Shown: positions 1 to 10,965 of the stretch, in pieces
Layout: the number at the start of each line of letters is the position of its first letter
Numbering within the stretch: position 1 is the first letter of the stretch
NCBI GenBank assembly: GCA_020746105.1
Contig: CM036619.1
Coordinates: 57,771,135 to 57,835,134 of the forward strand
Reading direction: 5' to 3'
Length of the DNA stretch: 64,000 nt
Source of the DNA: Trogon surrucura
Lineage: Eukaryota > Chordata > Aves > Trogoniformes > Trogonidae
Position numbers and translations under genes: made by a program
Notes under the pieces: model-generated
What the model saw: only the letters and a program-made list of their open reading frames with translations
Told to the model about the DNA's origin: nothing
Database searches by the model: none

Positions 1-8
1 AATCAAAC

Positions 9-158
9 CTTTTGTGATGCTTCTTGAGACAGTACGTCGTACTTTTCTTTAAATGGGCTGTTCTTCTCCTCTGGAGGAGCAGAGTCTTCGCCACTGCATT
101 CAGCATCGTTTTTCCGATAGAGAGGGTAATGCTGGGAGAAGTTCAAAGTAAGGATCAG
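9..158 (-). CDS. MPPE1: MPPE1 coding exon 6: HYPLYR block
   Basis: 150 bases encode residues 227-276, with [18 protein letters not shown] and [12 protein letters not shown]. Acceptor is AACAG at 159-163 and donor is GTTTGA at 3-8. An in-frame stop immediately before the acceptor fixes the start of this exon. The variable linker between LNCSQQ and QHYP is shorter here than I recall for human MPPE1. Confidence 0.88.
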
Positions 159-3100
159 CTGTTAACGATCCGGCCTTTATGGACCAGTAATAGATACACT
201 AAAAACATGTCAACACGCTGCCTCACCCACCGCGAACACACCTGCAGAAGGATGGGTTCTGAAGCTGGAAGCTTTTTCACATCACTGCATCTCTCGTTGG
301 AATCATTTGGTTTCTGTGAATAAAAATCAATCCATACATACTGTTTTCTCCAATGTCTGCCATAGGAGTGGGGAAGGGACTTAAGCAGTAGCCAGGGTTT
401 GAGGGGTTTTTTTTGTTGTGTGGGGTTTTTTTTTTTGCAAAAAGCGATATTGGCTCAGAGTACAGAGCTCAAATACCATCCACTGTATGAACTTTTAAGA
501 GCCGTTACTGTGGCTGAAAGGCGAAATGCTTTAATTCCCCTTTAAATATGGCCGCACTCTTCCTGAACGCTGAAAGCAACAGCAAAATCTCACTGCACAA
601 ACAAGGCAAAAGAGATTTTAGGGGAGCCCGACAAGGACAGCAGCCAGAATCTGGCAATTTTTCCCCTGGGAGCTGGTTCCCTGAGGGACTGCCAACCCAG
701 TCAGTCAGGCTGCCTTACTGGGCGTCCCATCGGCCTATGGAAAAGGGAAGAGGAATGAAACACAAGCAGCAACTGGATTTGATGGAAAAAATACTACAAT
801 TAAAACATGACTAGGCTGTCAAAGCAGGATTCCAGTAGAATCACAAAACTAGAAGAATGGACTAGCTTGAAGGATGTAAAACAGAACAACAGGCATAAAT
901 ATAAATGCAAGGATTAAAGTATCGCGTCAAAAGAAGTGTTACAGAACTTCTGCCATTTCTTGGACCAGGGAAAGTGACACCCTCTGCTTGTTGGCAGTGC
1001 TGACAAGGAAGTTGCCACCTTTAACACAAAGTAATGCAGTTAATCATAGTTCAGTAGAAACAGTAAGAGGCAAACGAGTAGTAGGAAGATTTGCTAACAA
1101 GTTGCAATACAAAGTGGAAGCTGATTTTTTTACTGGAGAGTCTTAGTTATATCCTATCGCTGCAGTATCTGCACGCCCATTGCAGCAGTCGAGCTGCTGG
1201 CTATAAATCAGATTTTTATTGAACTCTTACCTGCTGGGAGCAATTCAGTTGGTGAGAAAGCGCCACAAGCTTTGCCTCTGAGGTGCAGCAGACAGCACAG
1301 CCGTCACCCTCCATGGCCACGCTGTTCACTAGGACAAAACTGGAATATAGCAGGGAGTGGGCAAAGAGAAAAGGGAGGTGGGGAGGACAGGGAAGCACTT
1401 GCTGTTCACAGATGTGGGATAGGCTTTGTTTTATAAACCGCAAGTTCCAAAGTTGGGCACAGCTCAACAAAACAGCAGAACATAACAGTTTCCGAAATGC
1501 CAGGCTCTAAATCTTGAGCATCCATACTGTAGCCGTTTCTCTACCTCGTAAGGCTGCCTTATGATCAACTGCAGTGTACCATATGCTGTGCTTCATGTTG
1601 ACTCGTGATTTTTTTTCATATTATAATGAATACTTAAGTGGTATTCTATTGGAATGTTAGAAGCTCACCAAGCTGAATTCTGAGGAAAAGGAGAACATGA
1701 TTCTCTCTCCACACACACTTTAGATCTCAGAGATGTAATTTTAGACATCCAATTTCTTAAGAACAACTGAAAAGCAAAACAGCACTGCATTGGGCCAGCT
1801 ACCCAGAACGACCTTAGTTTCACACTTTCACACAGAAAACAGGATTTTATTTGTAACAGAATTCCCTGTAGAACTCAAATCAACTTTGAACTTCCGCCGC
1901 AAGATTCAAACCTGTTCAGACACTCATCTGGGACTGAAGAAGATACATTCCCGGTTCCATTCAGTCTGTTTTACAGACATAAATGAGCTGAATGCCTCCA
2001 CTTAGGAGATACTGGTAAAACCAAACAACCCCCCCCCCAAATTCTATTTTAGCAAATTAAACTGCTTTTATACCACAAATTTGTCATAAAAGAGTTTATC
2101 TAGGAAAATTTCATCAGTTCTGCAGCTCAATTCAGGTAATGAGTATGATACTAGACATACAATCTGCAACTACATGCAAGAATTCTGCTGTGCTGTTTTA
2201 TCGAAGGGGACATGGAGATAGTCAATAATATTTTCAAAAACAGCTGAAATACTGATCTAGAGGACCTCACATCTGTGTGATAAACAAAAGCATTGTATTG
2301 AGCATTCATGAAGCTCACAATCTTCCTAAAAAAGACACACCACTTCTGGACCTGCTCAGAGTATTTCTAACGTTTGCTTAATTAAGAAAACCAGGGTAAA
2401 CCTGTCAGTTTTGAATCTCACATTTCTGTGCGTGATTACAACGTGATGGCACCCATGCCAAATGCAGAGTGGCCACGGGCATTCCCTTCACGTACCTGAG
2501 GTTTAAAGACAGACGCCTTTCCACAAACCCTCTGCTGCTTTCTCTGCTCGCGCTCCTGCAACAGCAAGGCCAAGGGCACACGGCACAGGGCAGATGCAGC
2601 GCTGTGAGAACAAGCTCTGCAGCAAGCACTACGCTAAGCCAACCCCAGCTTGTGCGTTATTACCCCACCCTGTGGAAGAACTGTGGCCAAGCAACTGTCA
2701 CGTTCTCGAATTCCTCAAACACGAGTTATGTTCTGCAGACTAAAGAAGTTATTAAAATTAATTAAACTTGTAAGCACAGAGAGGGCTTGTTTGTGTTTCT
2801 TTACTGAATCCTATTCTTCTGTTATGTTTACAGCCACGGGTCATTGCCAGCTGCAAGGAAGTAAAAACCAAACCTGGAGAGTTTGATCGCGACTCCACAG
2901 TACTTTTCCAGTTTAAAGAAATTGTTACAATTTACCTAGCTCAAAGTACACTTTCCACTCTGTATCAAACTAGGGGTGTGTACGAAGTGGTTTGTGTTTA
3001 ATATATCATAAGCTAGATACAAAGTAAAAAAAAAAAAAAAGGCTCTAAGCTAAACATTCCTACACTACTTAATTAAAAATTCCAGTTCTTGGTTTTCATC

Positions 3101-6100
3101 ACTCTGGTCTGCTAGCTCAGTAAACATTGAACAAAAATTAAACATACTCACTTTATTCCTTTTCGAGTGATTAGCTTTCCTGAGGTAAAGTTGAAAACCT
3201 TTTCAAATCGTTTGACCTTGTAAGTAGTCATTCTGTGTCACAGAGCAAAAACGAAACTGAGGTAAGAAACTGGCACTGTAGATCATCTGCCACATCAAAC
3301 TGCTGCTTTACAGTCCGCAGACCATTCCTGCAGCTCGCTGCTCCATTATCTACATCACATATTCATGCAGCGAGCTCACCGGGGTGTTCTGACACCTGTC
3401 ACGTACTCTGCCCCATCCCAGCGTAAGCACAACCATCCTACCACAGAGCAGAGCGAGGGCCCTTACACTCTTCCATGCTGAGATAACAGGAAAGGGAACA
3501 TGCTCAGACTAAACACTTTTCAGACACGAGGCCCAACACAAGGAAAAGCAGCTTCAAGGCTTCTCTGCCACTGCAGAAAGACCAGCTCTGAACAACTTCA
3601 CATGTGCTCCGAGAACCACCAAAGTAGCCTGAAACCTCTTCTAAAAATTATTCCTAGGGTGCACTGTGCACGGACAGATACCTTTTTAGGTCTTGCTCTA
3701 AACTGCAATCCCTTCTACTTTGGTTATGATCAAAAACTTTCCATGTAACCACACAAGAGGTCACTCGGGCACAAAACCAGTTACTGTACACATGCTGACG
3801 TTTCATTCTTGGCACTTGCATACTCCCTCCACTGGCAACACTTACTCATAGTGAAATCCAATGTCATGATTCCCAACGATAACCACTAGCTCAGTAGAAA
3901 CTGGAGATCTAAACATCTTCTGAAATCTCCTGACATCATCTGCCCACGCCTGCATGAAAAAACAAATGGAGAAATTAATGCTGTGACAGTGTCAAAGGGG
4001 GCAGCTACTGTTGCATCGGGTTCGCATGGCAAGGTTTTGGTAGGAGGGCGGCTACAGGGGCAGCTTCTGTGAGAAGCTGCTGGAAGCTTCCCCACCACCG
4101 GCCAAGGCCGAGCCCATCAGCAACGGTGGTAACACCTCTGGGATAATGTATTTAAGAAGGAAAAAAAGTCCAGCTGGGAAACAGCAACTGCAGCTGGGGA
4201 GAGGAGTGAAAATATGTGAAAGCAGCAGCTCCACAGACACCAAGATCAGGGAAGAAGGACAGGGCAGGAGGCGCTGGAGCAGGGATTTCCCCGCAGCCCA
4301 TGGTGAAGACCATGGTGAGGCAGGCTGTCCCCCTGCAGCCCGTGGAGGTTAATGGTGGGGCAGATGTCCACCTGCAGCTTGTCAAGGACCTCAAGCCAGA
4401 GCAGGTGGATGTGACCCCACGGAAAGCCCATGCTGGAGCAGGGTCTGGGCAGGACCTGTGGACCCGTGGAGGGAGAAGCCCACACTGAAGCAGGTTTGCT
4501 GGCAGGATTTGTGACCCCATGGAGGACTCGCACTGGAGCAGTCTGTTCCACAGCACCCCATGGAAGGGAACTACACTGCAACAGTTCTTGAAGAACTGAG
4601 CCCACGGGAAGGACCCACACTGGAGAATTTTGTGGAGAACTGTCTCCTGTGGAAGGACCCCACGTTGGAGCAGGGGAGGAGTGTGAGAATCCTAGAATCA
4701 TTCAGGTTGGAAAAGACCCTTGGGATCATTTGAGTCCAACCATTAACCCTACTCTACAGTTCACCCTCTAAACCATATCCCCCAACACGACGTCTGAACA
4801 ACCTTTAAACACCTCCAGGGATGGTGACTCAACCACCTCCCTGGGCAGCCTGTTCCAATGTCTGACTACTCTTTCTGTGAAAATTTTTTTCTTAATGTCC
4901 AATCTAAACCTACCCTGTTGCAGTTTGAAGCCTCTCCACAAGGAGGAAGGAGCTGCACAGAACATCTAATGAACTGACCACAGAACTATTAAACTTTTTC
5001 ACAGTGAGGGTGTCAGAGCACTGGCACAGGCTGCCCAGAGAGGTTGTGGAGTCTCCTCTGGAGACATTCAAAACCTGCCTGGACGCGTTCCTGTGTGACC
5101 TACTGTAGGTGATCCTGCTCTGGCAGGAGGGTTGGACTAGATGATCTTTTGAGGTCCTTTCCAACCCCTGACATTCTGTGATTCTGTGAACTGACCACAA
5201 CCCCCATTCCCCATGCCCCCCGTGCTGCTGCAGGGGAAGAGGTAGAGAATTCAGGAGTGAAGCTGAGCCCAGGAAAAACAGAGCGGTGGGGGAAAGGTGT
5301 TTTAAGACTTTGTGTTATTTTTCTCATTATTCTCTCTGATTTGATTGACAATAAATTAATTTTCCCTAAGTTGAGTCTTCTTGGCCCATGGTGGTAATTG
5401 ATGAGTGATCTACCTGTCCTTATCCCGACCATGAGCTTTTAATTGTATTTTCTCTCCTCTGTCCAGCTGGGGGGGGGGAGTGATGGAGCGGCTTTGGTGG
5501 GCACCTGGCATCCAGCCAGGATCAGCCCTCTAGAAATACATAGTACAGAAGCACACACTGAGATGTTTACATTTTGTAAGTTTTATATGAGGGGAAAAAG
5601 TGTCAAGCTACTACCAAAAATTAGGAAAAATCACAACATTTCAACTCATATCTAAAACACTAGAAACCCGTAAGACAACTGTTGCAATATTAAACAAAGC
5701 CTTGCATACCTAGTCAGCTTTTTTATGTTATCCATTTCCTTCAGGAAAACCTCATTTACTGAAATAAAGCTATTGATGTCATACCTGAGGTGAACTCCAT
5801 TTTCCTTCATCAAAGACATCTCCCAGAATAAAAACAATATCTGGCTTCAGTAACCATAAGGCAGTTTGGAAAGATCTCTCCATTTGCCATTCCCTGAAAG
5901 GAAAACGCAAACCCAATCATCGTGGCCCGACTTCTAGATGCTCAATTCCAAATACACAAACACAGCCTGACAGGAATGGGAAGATGGCTCCTACACACTG
6001 AAAGTGCTAATGAGAAATTCAAATTAAACACTTCGAAATAGGGCTTAAGTACAGTAGGTGCATCTTACCTGGTGGGTAATTCCACCACAGCACAATCGGG

Positions 6101-6996
6101 ACCAACTCATGCAAGAAGTAATACCAGTTTGTTTATTTTTTATTACAATACCATTAAACAGCAATTAATTAGTAGAGTGAATTATTGCACGTTTTACTAT
6201 GCTACTGTTTCTGCAGCAAAAATGTATAATGTTCACATCACGGTAGAATTAGTACATTCAGCATTCTGCTTTTTCTTCTTTTGGACTAACAGAAACATGG
6301 CTTTGTAGGCAAAGGATTGGATTATCTTTGTTTTTAAAACTGATTTTGCCTACAATTCTTCTACTACAGAGAGAAACTTCTACCAGCTTTCTTATCTCTG
6401 CAATTAAAGGTATTAATCTTGGGACATCCAAGTTTTCTGGCTCTTTTTTTAAGGCATTCTGTAAAATATATACTGAAAAAGACGACCTGACCAAAAATGC
6501 TCAGCCATCTACACCCACATACTACCTGAACATTGAAGACTGCACCGCCTCAGTATGTCCCATTCAGCACCCTTTCGACACTGGTTTATTATCCAGCAGA
6601 GACAGGCAAGCCAGAGGCAGCATGCCCGCCCCTTGTAAGTACCACAACATTCATTTGAAACATCTGTCCCATTAGCTACTATTAAAAATTCTAAAAATAG
6701 GATTTAAAAAAAAACCATTACCTTCTCAGCTTATCCAGCCAATGTCCTCGGATTTCACCGAGCAGGTGTGTATCAGCTAAAATGATGGCCTTTAGGACTG
6801 AAGCTGAAGTCTGTCTTTTATCTGTATGAGCTCCACCTTTCACTTCTGGCCATCGACATTGAAAAATTACCACATAATAAATTAAAAATTCACAAAATAT
6901 TAACACTGAGCTGACAAAGCACACAAGTTTCAGAAGGAAACAGAGTCTCTTCTTCAAAGGAAGATTCTTCACATTGGTCGAGCTAAAACTCAGCAT
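9..6996 (-). CDS. MPPE1: MPPE1 (PGAP5) metallophosphoesterase 1, partial: coding exons 1-6
   Basis: Coding exons, read on the minus strand, are 6996-6722, 5893-5785, 3949-3846, 3232-3152, 1339-1231 and 158-9. All junctions are GT/AG and the phase is kept, giving 276 residues; the rest (roughly 110-120 residues judging from human, including the GHTH motif and C-terminal membrane segment) lies beyond the left edge. The family protein is a Mn-dependent phosphoesterase. It removes the ethanolamine-phosphate side chain from the second mannose of GPI anchors, which helps GPI proteins leave the ER. Visible features are a membrane segment at about residues 19-46 and the metal-site motifs ADTH (D75, H77), GDVFDEG (D117), GNHD (N155, H156) and QHYP (H236). 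The ATG at 6996 is preceded by an in-frame stop. No frameshift or lost metal ligand is seen. Identification is firm from the conserved blocks [23 protein letters not shown] and [12 protein letters not shown]. Confidence 0.95.
1231..1339 (-). CDS. MPPE1: MPPE1 coding exon 5
   Basis: 109 bases encode residues 190-226, with [17 protein letters not shown] and [10 protein letters not shown], a strongly conserved family block. Acceptor is TTCCAG and donor is GTAAGA. Confidence 0.93.
3152..3232 (-). CDS. MPPE1: MPPE1 coding exon 4
   Basis: 81 bases encode [15 protein letters not shown] and the following residues to N190 (split codon). The human family has YKVERFEKVF at the same place. Acceptor ACACAG, donor GTGAGT. 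Confidence 0.9.
3846..3949 (-). CDS. MPPE1: MPPE1 coding exon 3: GNHD motif
   Basis: 104 bases encode A129 to E163 (last codon split), with [14 protein letters not shown] and the third metal motif [10 protein letters not shown]. The acceptor ATGCAG has a good pyrimidine tract, and an antisense LTR begins only some tens of bases upstream of it. Donor is GTAAGT. Confidence 0.94.
4149..4156 (+). promoter_or_regulatory. TATA-like box of the LTR
   Basis: TATTTAAG lies at the expected place before the internally repetitive part of the LTR. It points away from MPPE1. Activity is not known. Confidence 0.4.
4687..4938 (-). mobile_element. CR1 LINE 3' fragment, minus orientation, inside the LTR
   Basis: It begins with AGAATCCTAGAATCATTCAGG, the reverse complement of a CR1 3' end. 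It continues through the last part of CR1 ORF2; the minus strand reads [18 protein letters not shown]. The left end is the CR1 3' end and the element is 5' truncated at about 4938, where LTR sequence resumes (AGGAGGAAGGAGCTGC). Confidence 0.85.
4984..5187 (+). mobile_element. CR1 LINE 3' fragment, plus orientation, with a target-site duplication
   Basis: A 5'-truncated CR1 end that finishes in the typical ATTCTGTGATTCTGTG octamer repeats. It is flanked by TGAACTGACCACA at 4970-4982 and again at 5187-5199. Removing it restores the LTR reading GAACTGACCACAACCCCC, so the duplication marks the insertion. The TG at the right copy may come from the CR1 tail, so the duplication is 11-13 bases. Confidence 0.85.
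5350..5355 (+). terminator. LTR poly(A) signal
   Basis: AATAAA on the plus strand in the distal LTR, followed by a T-rich stretch. It is antisense to MPPE1, so it would not truncate MPPE1 transcripts. Confidence 0.5.
5785..5893 (-). CDS. MPPE1: MPPE1 coding exon 2: GDxFDEG motif
   Basis: 109 bases encode R92 to Q128, including the second metal motif [10 protein letters not shown] (D117 would bridge both metals). Acceptor is TTTCAG and donor is GTATGA. Confidence 0.94.
6722..6996 (-). CDS. MPPE1: MPPE1 coding exon 1: start, membrane anchor, first metal motif
   Basis: This exon encodes residues 1-91 and the first two bases of R92. It holds the N-terminal hydrophobic segment (about 19-46, ending in LIYYVVIFQ) and the first phosphoesterase motif LADTHLLGE. 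The donor is GTAATG at 6721. An in-frame TGA lies about 36 bases 5' of the ATG, so this is the first usable start. The acceptor of this exon, in the 5' UTR near 7040, is not certain. Confidence 0.93.
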
Positions 6997-9480
6997 TGCA
7001 GTACCAGCACAAGACTCCTTCCCAAAGGCTCAGTTCTCCTCTCAGATGAAAAAGGTGCGTGCTAGTCAAAGGATCACATTGGGCATCATATCAGCACAGA
7101 AACCCTGCAGAGAAAATACAAAATAAAACATTCATTAAACCAGCATTCTCTGGGAAAAGTTACCATGTGATGCTTACAGTGTTGGCTTCTTTTCATCATG
7201 AAAGATTTGGAAGTGAGTAATTGACCTACAAAACAAAATTGGTCTTCTCCTTCATGTACACAGCCAGCCACGCCCTGAGCATAGAGCTGCCTCCTCTCCC
7301 ACCAAGACCAAAGCAACCAGTTTAAAGCCAGCCAGGATGGCGCATGATGCTTTTTTTTTAAAACTACACAGTGAAAACACTGTGAGTAGGGGTCAAAAAT
7401 AAACAAAGACAGAGCTTAGCTTGAACAGCAGACAGAAAAAAAAAAATCCATTAGAATCTATACCATCCTGGCCGCTGCAGTGCCACGCGTAACCACTTTC
7501 TGGCACCAGTCACATAACAAGACTAAGCCAAATCAATGCAGTGGCCACGTTTAATATGGCTCCTTGTAATACTCTCCAAGAACCAAAAGCAATTTACCAT
7601 CCCAGAACAAGTTTACTGGACACAGGCACGGATATGTCACTGGTTAATTAATGCTGCTTCATTTCTAACAAGGGGAAAACAAGAAACATCTAAGCTTCGG
7701 AAACAGGAACTGCACCACGGCTGAAGAGAAACGTGGGGAAACGAGCCCAGGTTGGTCAGCTTACTGCATTTCCTGATTTCTTCCACCTTGGGTAGCTTGC
7801 AGCCCAAACAGGGAACTTACCCCTTTTGAAACTACAGTATTACTTTCCGCCATTTTAAAGGGTAAGCCAAACCAAACACCTTCACTCCGGTAATCCACAG
7901 TTGTAACAGGGCTCATTGACTGTTTCGCTTGTTTACAGGCATTTAACAGAAACTCATCCTCCCTGGCCTAAGGACGAAATACCCACTTTCACAGTCCTCT
8001 TTCTTCTACAGTCCTTGGCAGAAACACTTTTTCAGGTAAGTGCCTACAAGAAACAAGCATCCCACCTGAGAGACAGAGAGACACCAGCCCTTACTTTCAG
8101 GTAAAATCAGCTGGGTTCCATGCACAGCCTATCAGGGTTTCAGTCTAAAGCGCGTTGCATGTCTGCAAGACCCACTTTCTAAAGGTGAACAGTAAAAGAG
8201 ATTCCAAGATGTTACTTCACACGCTCATGAACAAAAACTCCTAGAGAAATCTGCAAAGAAAAGTCCTGTACCCCACACAAGAACGGGATTGCAATTTTGC
8301 TTTCTACAGCAGAAAACTTCTCACATAGGACTAACACCCAGGATATCAGCAATTCCTGAACACAGTACTCAGACGGTGATTAGCAGCCAACGTTCATGTG
8401 AATTGACCAAACCTGATCGATTAGAACTGTGGACACTCAGTGCCTTTGAATATTTAGACCACAGTATTAGGAACACTAGGACGAAATGACAAAACCACAC
8501 AAAATCAGTGGATCTTCTCTAAAATCCTGGTCTGTTATACGCAGAATACAGAACAAAACTTAAATCACTCTTCTGCCCTATGGCCCAGCCCATGTGATTG
8601 ATGTCTCATGGAAATTAAAAACTGACATGTAATTATCTTATTTTTCCCAAACAAAACCTCTATTCGATAGTAGCCACTTATTTTCAAACATGAGCTTCCC
8701 ACATCACCACTACAAAGTACTTATTCAAGACAAAGAATCATTAATCTGCATCACGTAACATTTCTAATATACATTATTTAATATTAGCATGACTAATACT
8801 TAATTGGATGCAATTCAGTTCTACCTAAACTTAGTTTAGCAGGAGAAAGCCACTGGCCAGACATCACAATTTCACAATACAGAGGAACTAGACATAAAGG
8901 CTGATTAACTTGTTTAATATTAATGTCATCTGCACTTTAGCTAGCAATAAAAGTCAACAAGATCTTGTTTGTACATCTCACACTGAGGCAAGACTAAAGT
9001 AGGAATGTCTGTTCAATAGACAAAGCAACAAGGACAAAGGAGAGGTAAATTCTTAACTAAGCACACAAATTCATATGGCCTTATCCTGTACAAACTGTAC
9101 CTACCCCAGAATCTGCAGGTAGACTTTGGTACTCCTAGATAGTCTCCCCTTCCAACAAAAACAGTACTAATTTGAAAAAATGCCAGTAAGTTGTTTAACT
9201 TGCACTAGGTATGTAAAAAAAACAACAGAAAAAAAAACAAAAAAAAACCCTACAACTCCTTATTCACAACCTACACAAAGCTTAAAACAAATAAAACCTG
9301 CCATTTTGCTATCCATATCCACGCATTCTCTACTAGCTTTTCATTACATTATTTTTCACACATCCAGTTTCTTCAGAAGCTGTCCAAACGGCTGCAGCAA
9401 AAAGCCAGTGTCACAGATCAGTGACCAAAATATCAAACTGAATAATCACATCTGCAGAAGTAAAATGTTCCCATCAATTG

Positions 9481-9504
9481 CAAAAAAAAAAAAAAAAAAA
9501 AAAA
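9481..9504. repeat. Long A tract
   Basis: An uninterrupted run of about 23 A residues, with a second A-rich part at 9210-9247. No element that would own it as a tail is recognisable upstream. Confidence 0.9.
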
Positions 9505-9839
9505 CAAGAAAAACACAACCCAAGATCTGCAATTATTAGAAAAGAAAAATGTCTTTAAGGCAAAACTGTTCTTTTCAAAAGTCACAAATGGTAACAATAC
9601 AATCAAACCCATGGAGCTGGTCGTTTCTGCACACTCCCCTGCCCCGGCATTTCTGCTGCTGTTACTATTCAGGGAGCTGTGCCGCAGATGTGGCAGATGC
9701 CAGAGGTCTCCCATCTGCCTCCTCCACTTTCAGCTTTTCTGATAGTGAAGGGGGAAAAAAAATAAATAATTTTTAAAAATAGTTAAACTGAAACCACAGA
9801 CAGTCAGCAATGCGGAATGAGCTGAAAAACAACTCCTGC

Positions 9840-10160
9840 TACTGGCGGGCAGGAAGCGCTGCCTACCGGGCTGTGCCACCTGCCAGCCCGCGCTGCTCAC
9901 CCGCCAGCTGCACCGCTCGCTCAGGACCGCGGCTGCACACCTCCACGCGAGCCCAACAGTAAAAGCAGTTTAAGCACAGAGCGAGCACCTGCAGCAGCCC
10001 CTCCGAACCTCCTCGCAGGCAGGTAGCCAAGGACCGGCAGGCCCACGGCCCCTCACACGGGATGGGAAGGTCAAAACTACCGGCATCGGGCACACGCACT
10101 GCAAGGTGGAGCTGCGGGTCAGCGCGTCGCTGCACAACACGCGGCTGCAATTCCCCCCAG
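9840..10160 (-). promoter_or_regulatory. MPPE1: CpG-rich patch, likely MPPE1 promoter and non-coding first exon
   Basis: This is a local island of GC- and CpG-rich sequence in AT-rich surroundings, about 3 kb upstream of the MPPE1 start codon. MPPE1 exon 1 has a 5' UTR that seems to begin at a splice acceptor, so a non-coding first exon further upstream is expected, and this is the best candidate. The open frames here in both directions are the usual by-product of GC-rich DNA. No TATA box is seen. Confidence 0.5.
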
Positions 10161-10760
10161 CACGGCCGATCATTACGATGAGACTAGAATCTGGCTTCTC
10201 ACTAGGGCTTGAGGATCTCGGGTATGAGAAAAGACAGAGATTTCTCACTGTTTCTTGTCTAAATGTACAGGAGTGGTGTGAAGCAAAATTGATTTTGAAA
10301 AGTTTTAAAAGCTAATCATAAAGGCAAAAACAGTATTTTCACCACATCAATTATTTTCAGTCGTTTGGGCAGAGAACATACCCTAAAATTAGAAAACTGA
10401 TTTTCGGTAGCTGGTAAGCAGCAAAGTTCCACTAGTAACAGTAATTTTGTACTCGGACAACGTATATATTCTTTAGGCAGGAGAGAAATAACCTTGAACT
10501 TTTCCTCATCTTCATGTTTTAAGAACCATTCTGAACAACATTTAAAAATCAGCCTCTGGATGGGGACAATTACTGATTCATTTAATAATGTCACCGAAAT
10601 TTAAATATGTAAGAAACATAACTTCAGACCACAAAAATGTGGGAAAAATGCTCAGGTGACTAGGGCTCAAAAAAAAAAATTATGCTTTTCTTCCCCAGCA
10701 TTCACATTTATTTTGCTTACTAACAAATATTAGGTACATTTTTGTATTTAAAATACTTCC

Positions 10761-10965
10761 ATCATAGAATCATAGAACAGTTTTGGTTGGAAGAGATCTT
10801 CAAGATCATCAAGATCATCCAAGACCATCAAGATCGTCCAGTCTTTCCTAGCCCTATCAACATCACTAAACCATGTCCCTCAGCACAACATCAATGCCCA
10901 GTGAAGCATTCAGTGAAGAACTTCTTCCTAATATTCAGCCTAAACCACCCCTGACACAACTTGCA
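10761..10965 (-). mobile_element. CR1 LINE 3' fragment, minus orientation
   Basis: It starts ATCATAGAATCATAGAACAG, the reversed CR1 3' end, followed by CACTAAACCATGTCCCTCAG and TCTTCCTAATATTCAGCC, both CR1 landmarks. It is 5' truncated at about 10965. A small CAAGATCAT repeat expansion lies inside it at 10797-10836. Confidence 0.85.

Larger units (their letters stand above)
3985..5535 (+). mobile_element. Solo LTR of an avian endogenous retrovirus, antisense in an MPPE1 intron
   Basis: The stretch has LTR architecture on the plus strand: a TATTTAAG box at 4149-4156, a GC-rich internally repetitive middle (about 4290-4680), and a poly(A) signal AATAAA at 5350-5355 followed by a GT-rich tract. 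Its wording (GTTCGCATGGCAAGGTTTTGG near 4020, CTGACCACAACCCCCATTCC near 5191, GGCTTTGGTGGGCACCTGGC near 5490) matches an LTR that recurs in bird genomes, as I remember it. No gag, pol or env remains next to it, so it is a solo LTR. Two CR1 pieces are inserted (4687-4938 and 4984-5187). The outer borders are approximate, because I could not fix the target-site duplication. Confidence 0.7.

Noticed and set aside
4152..4701. Overlapping open frames of 134 and 151 codons on the minus strand
   Set aside because: They run through the quasi-repetitive part of the LTR and match no retroviral or host protein. An LTR does not normally code here.
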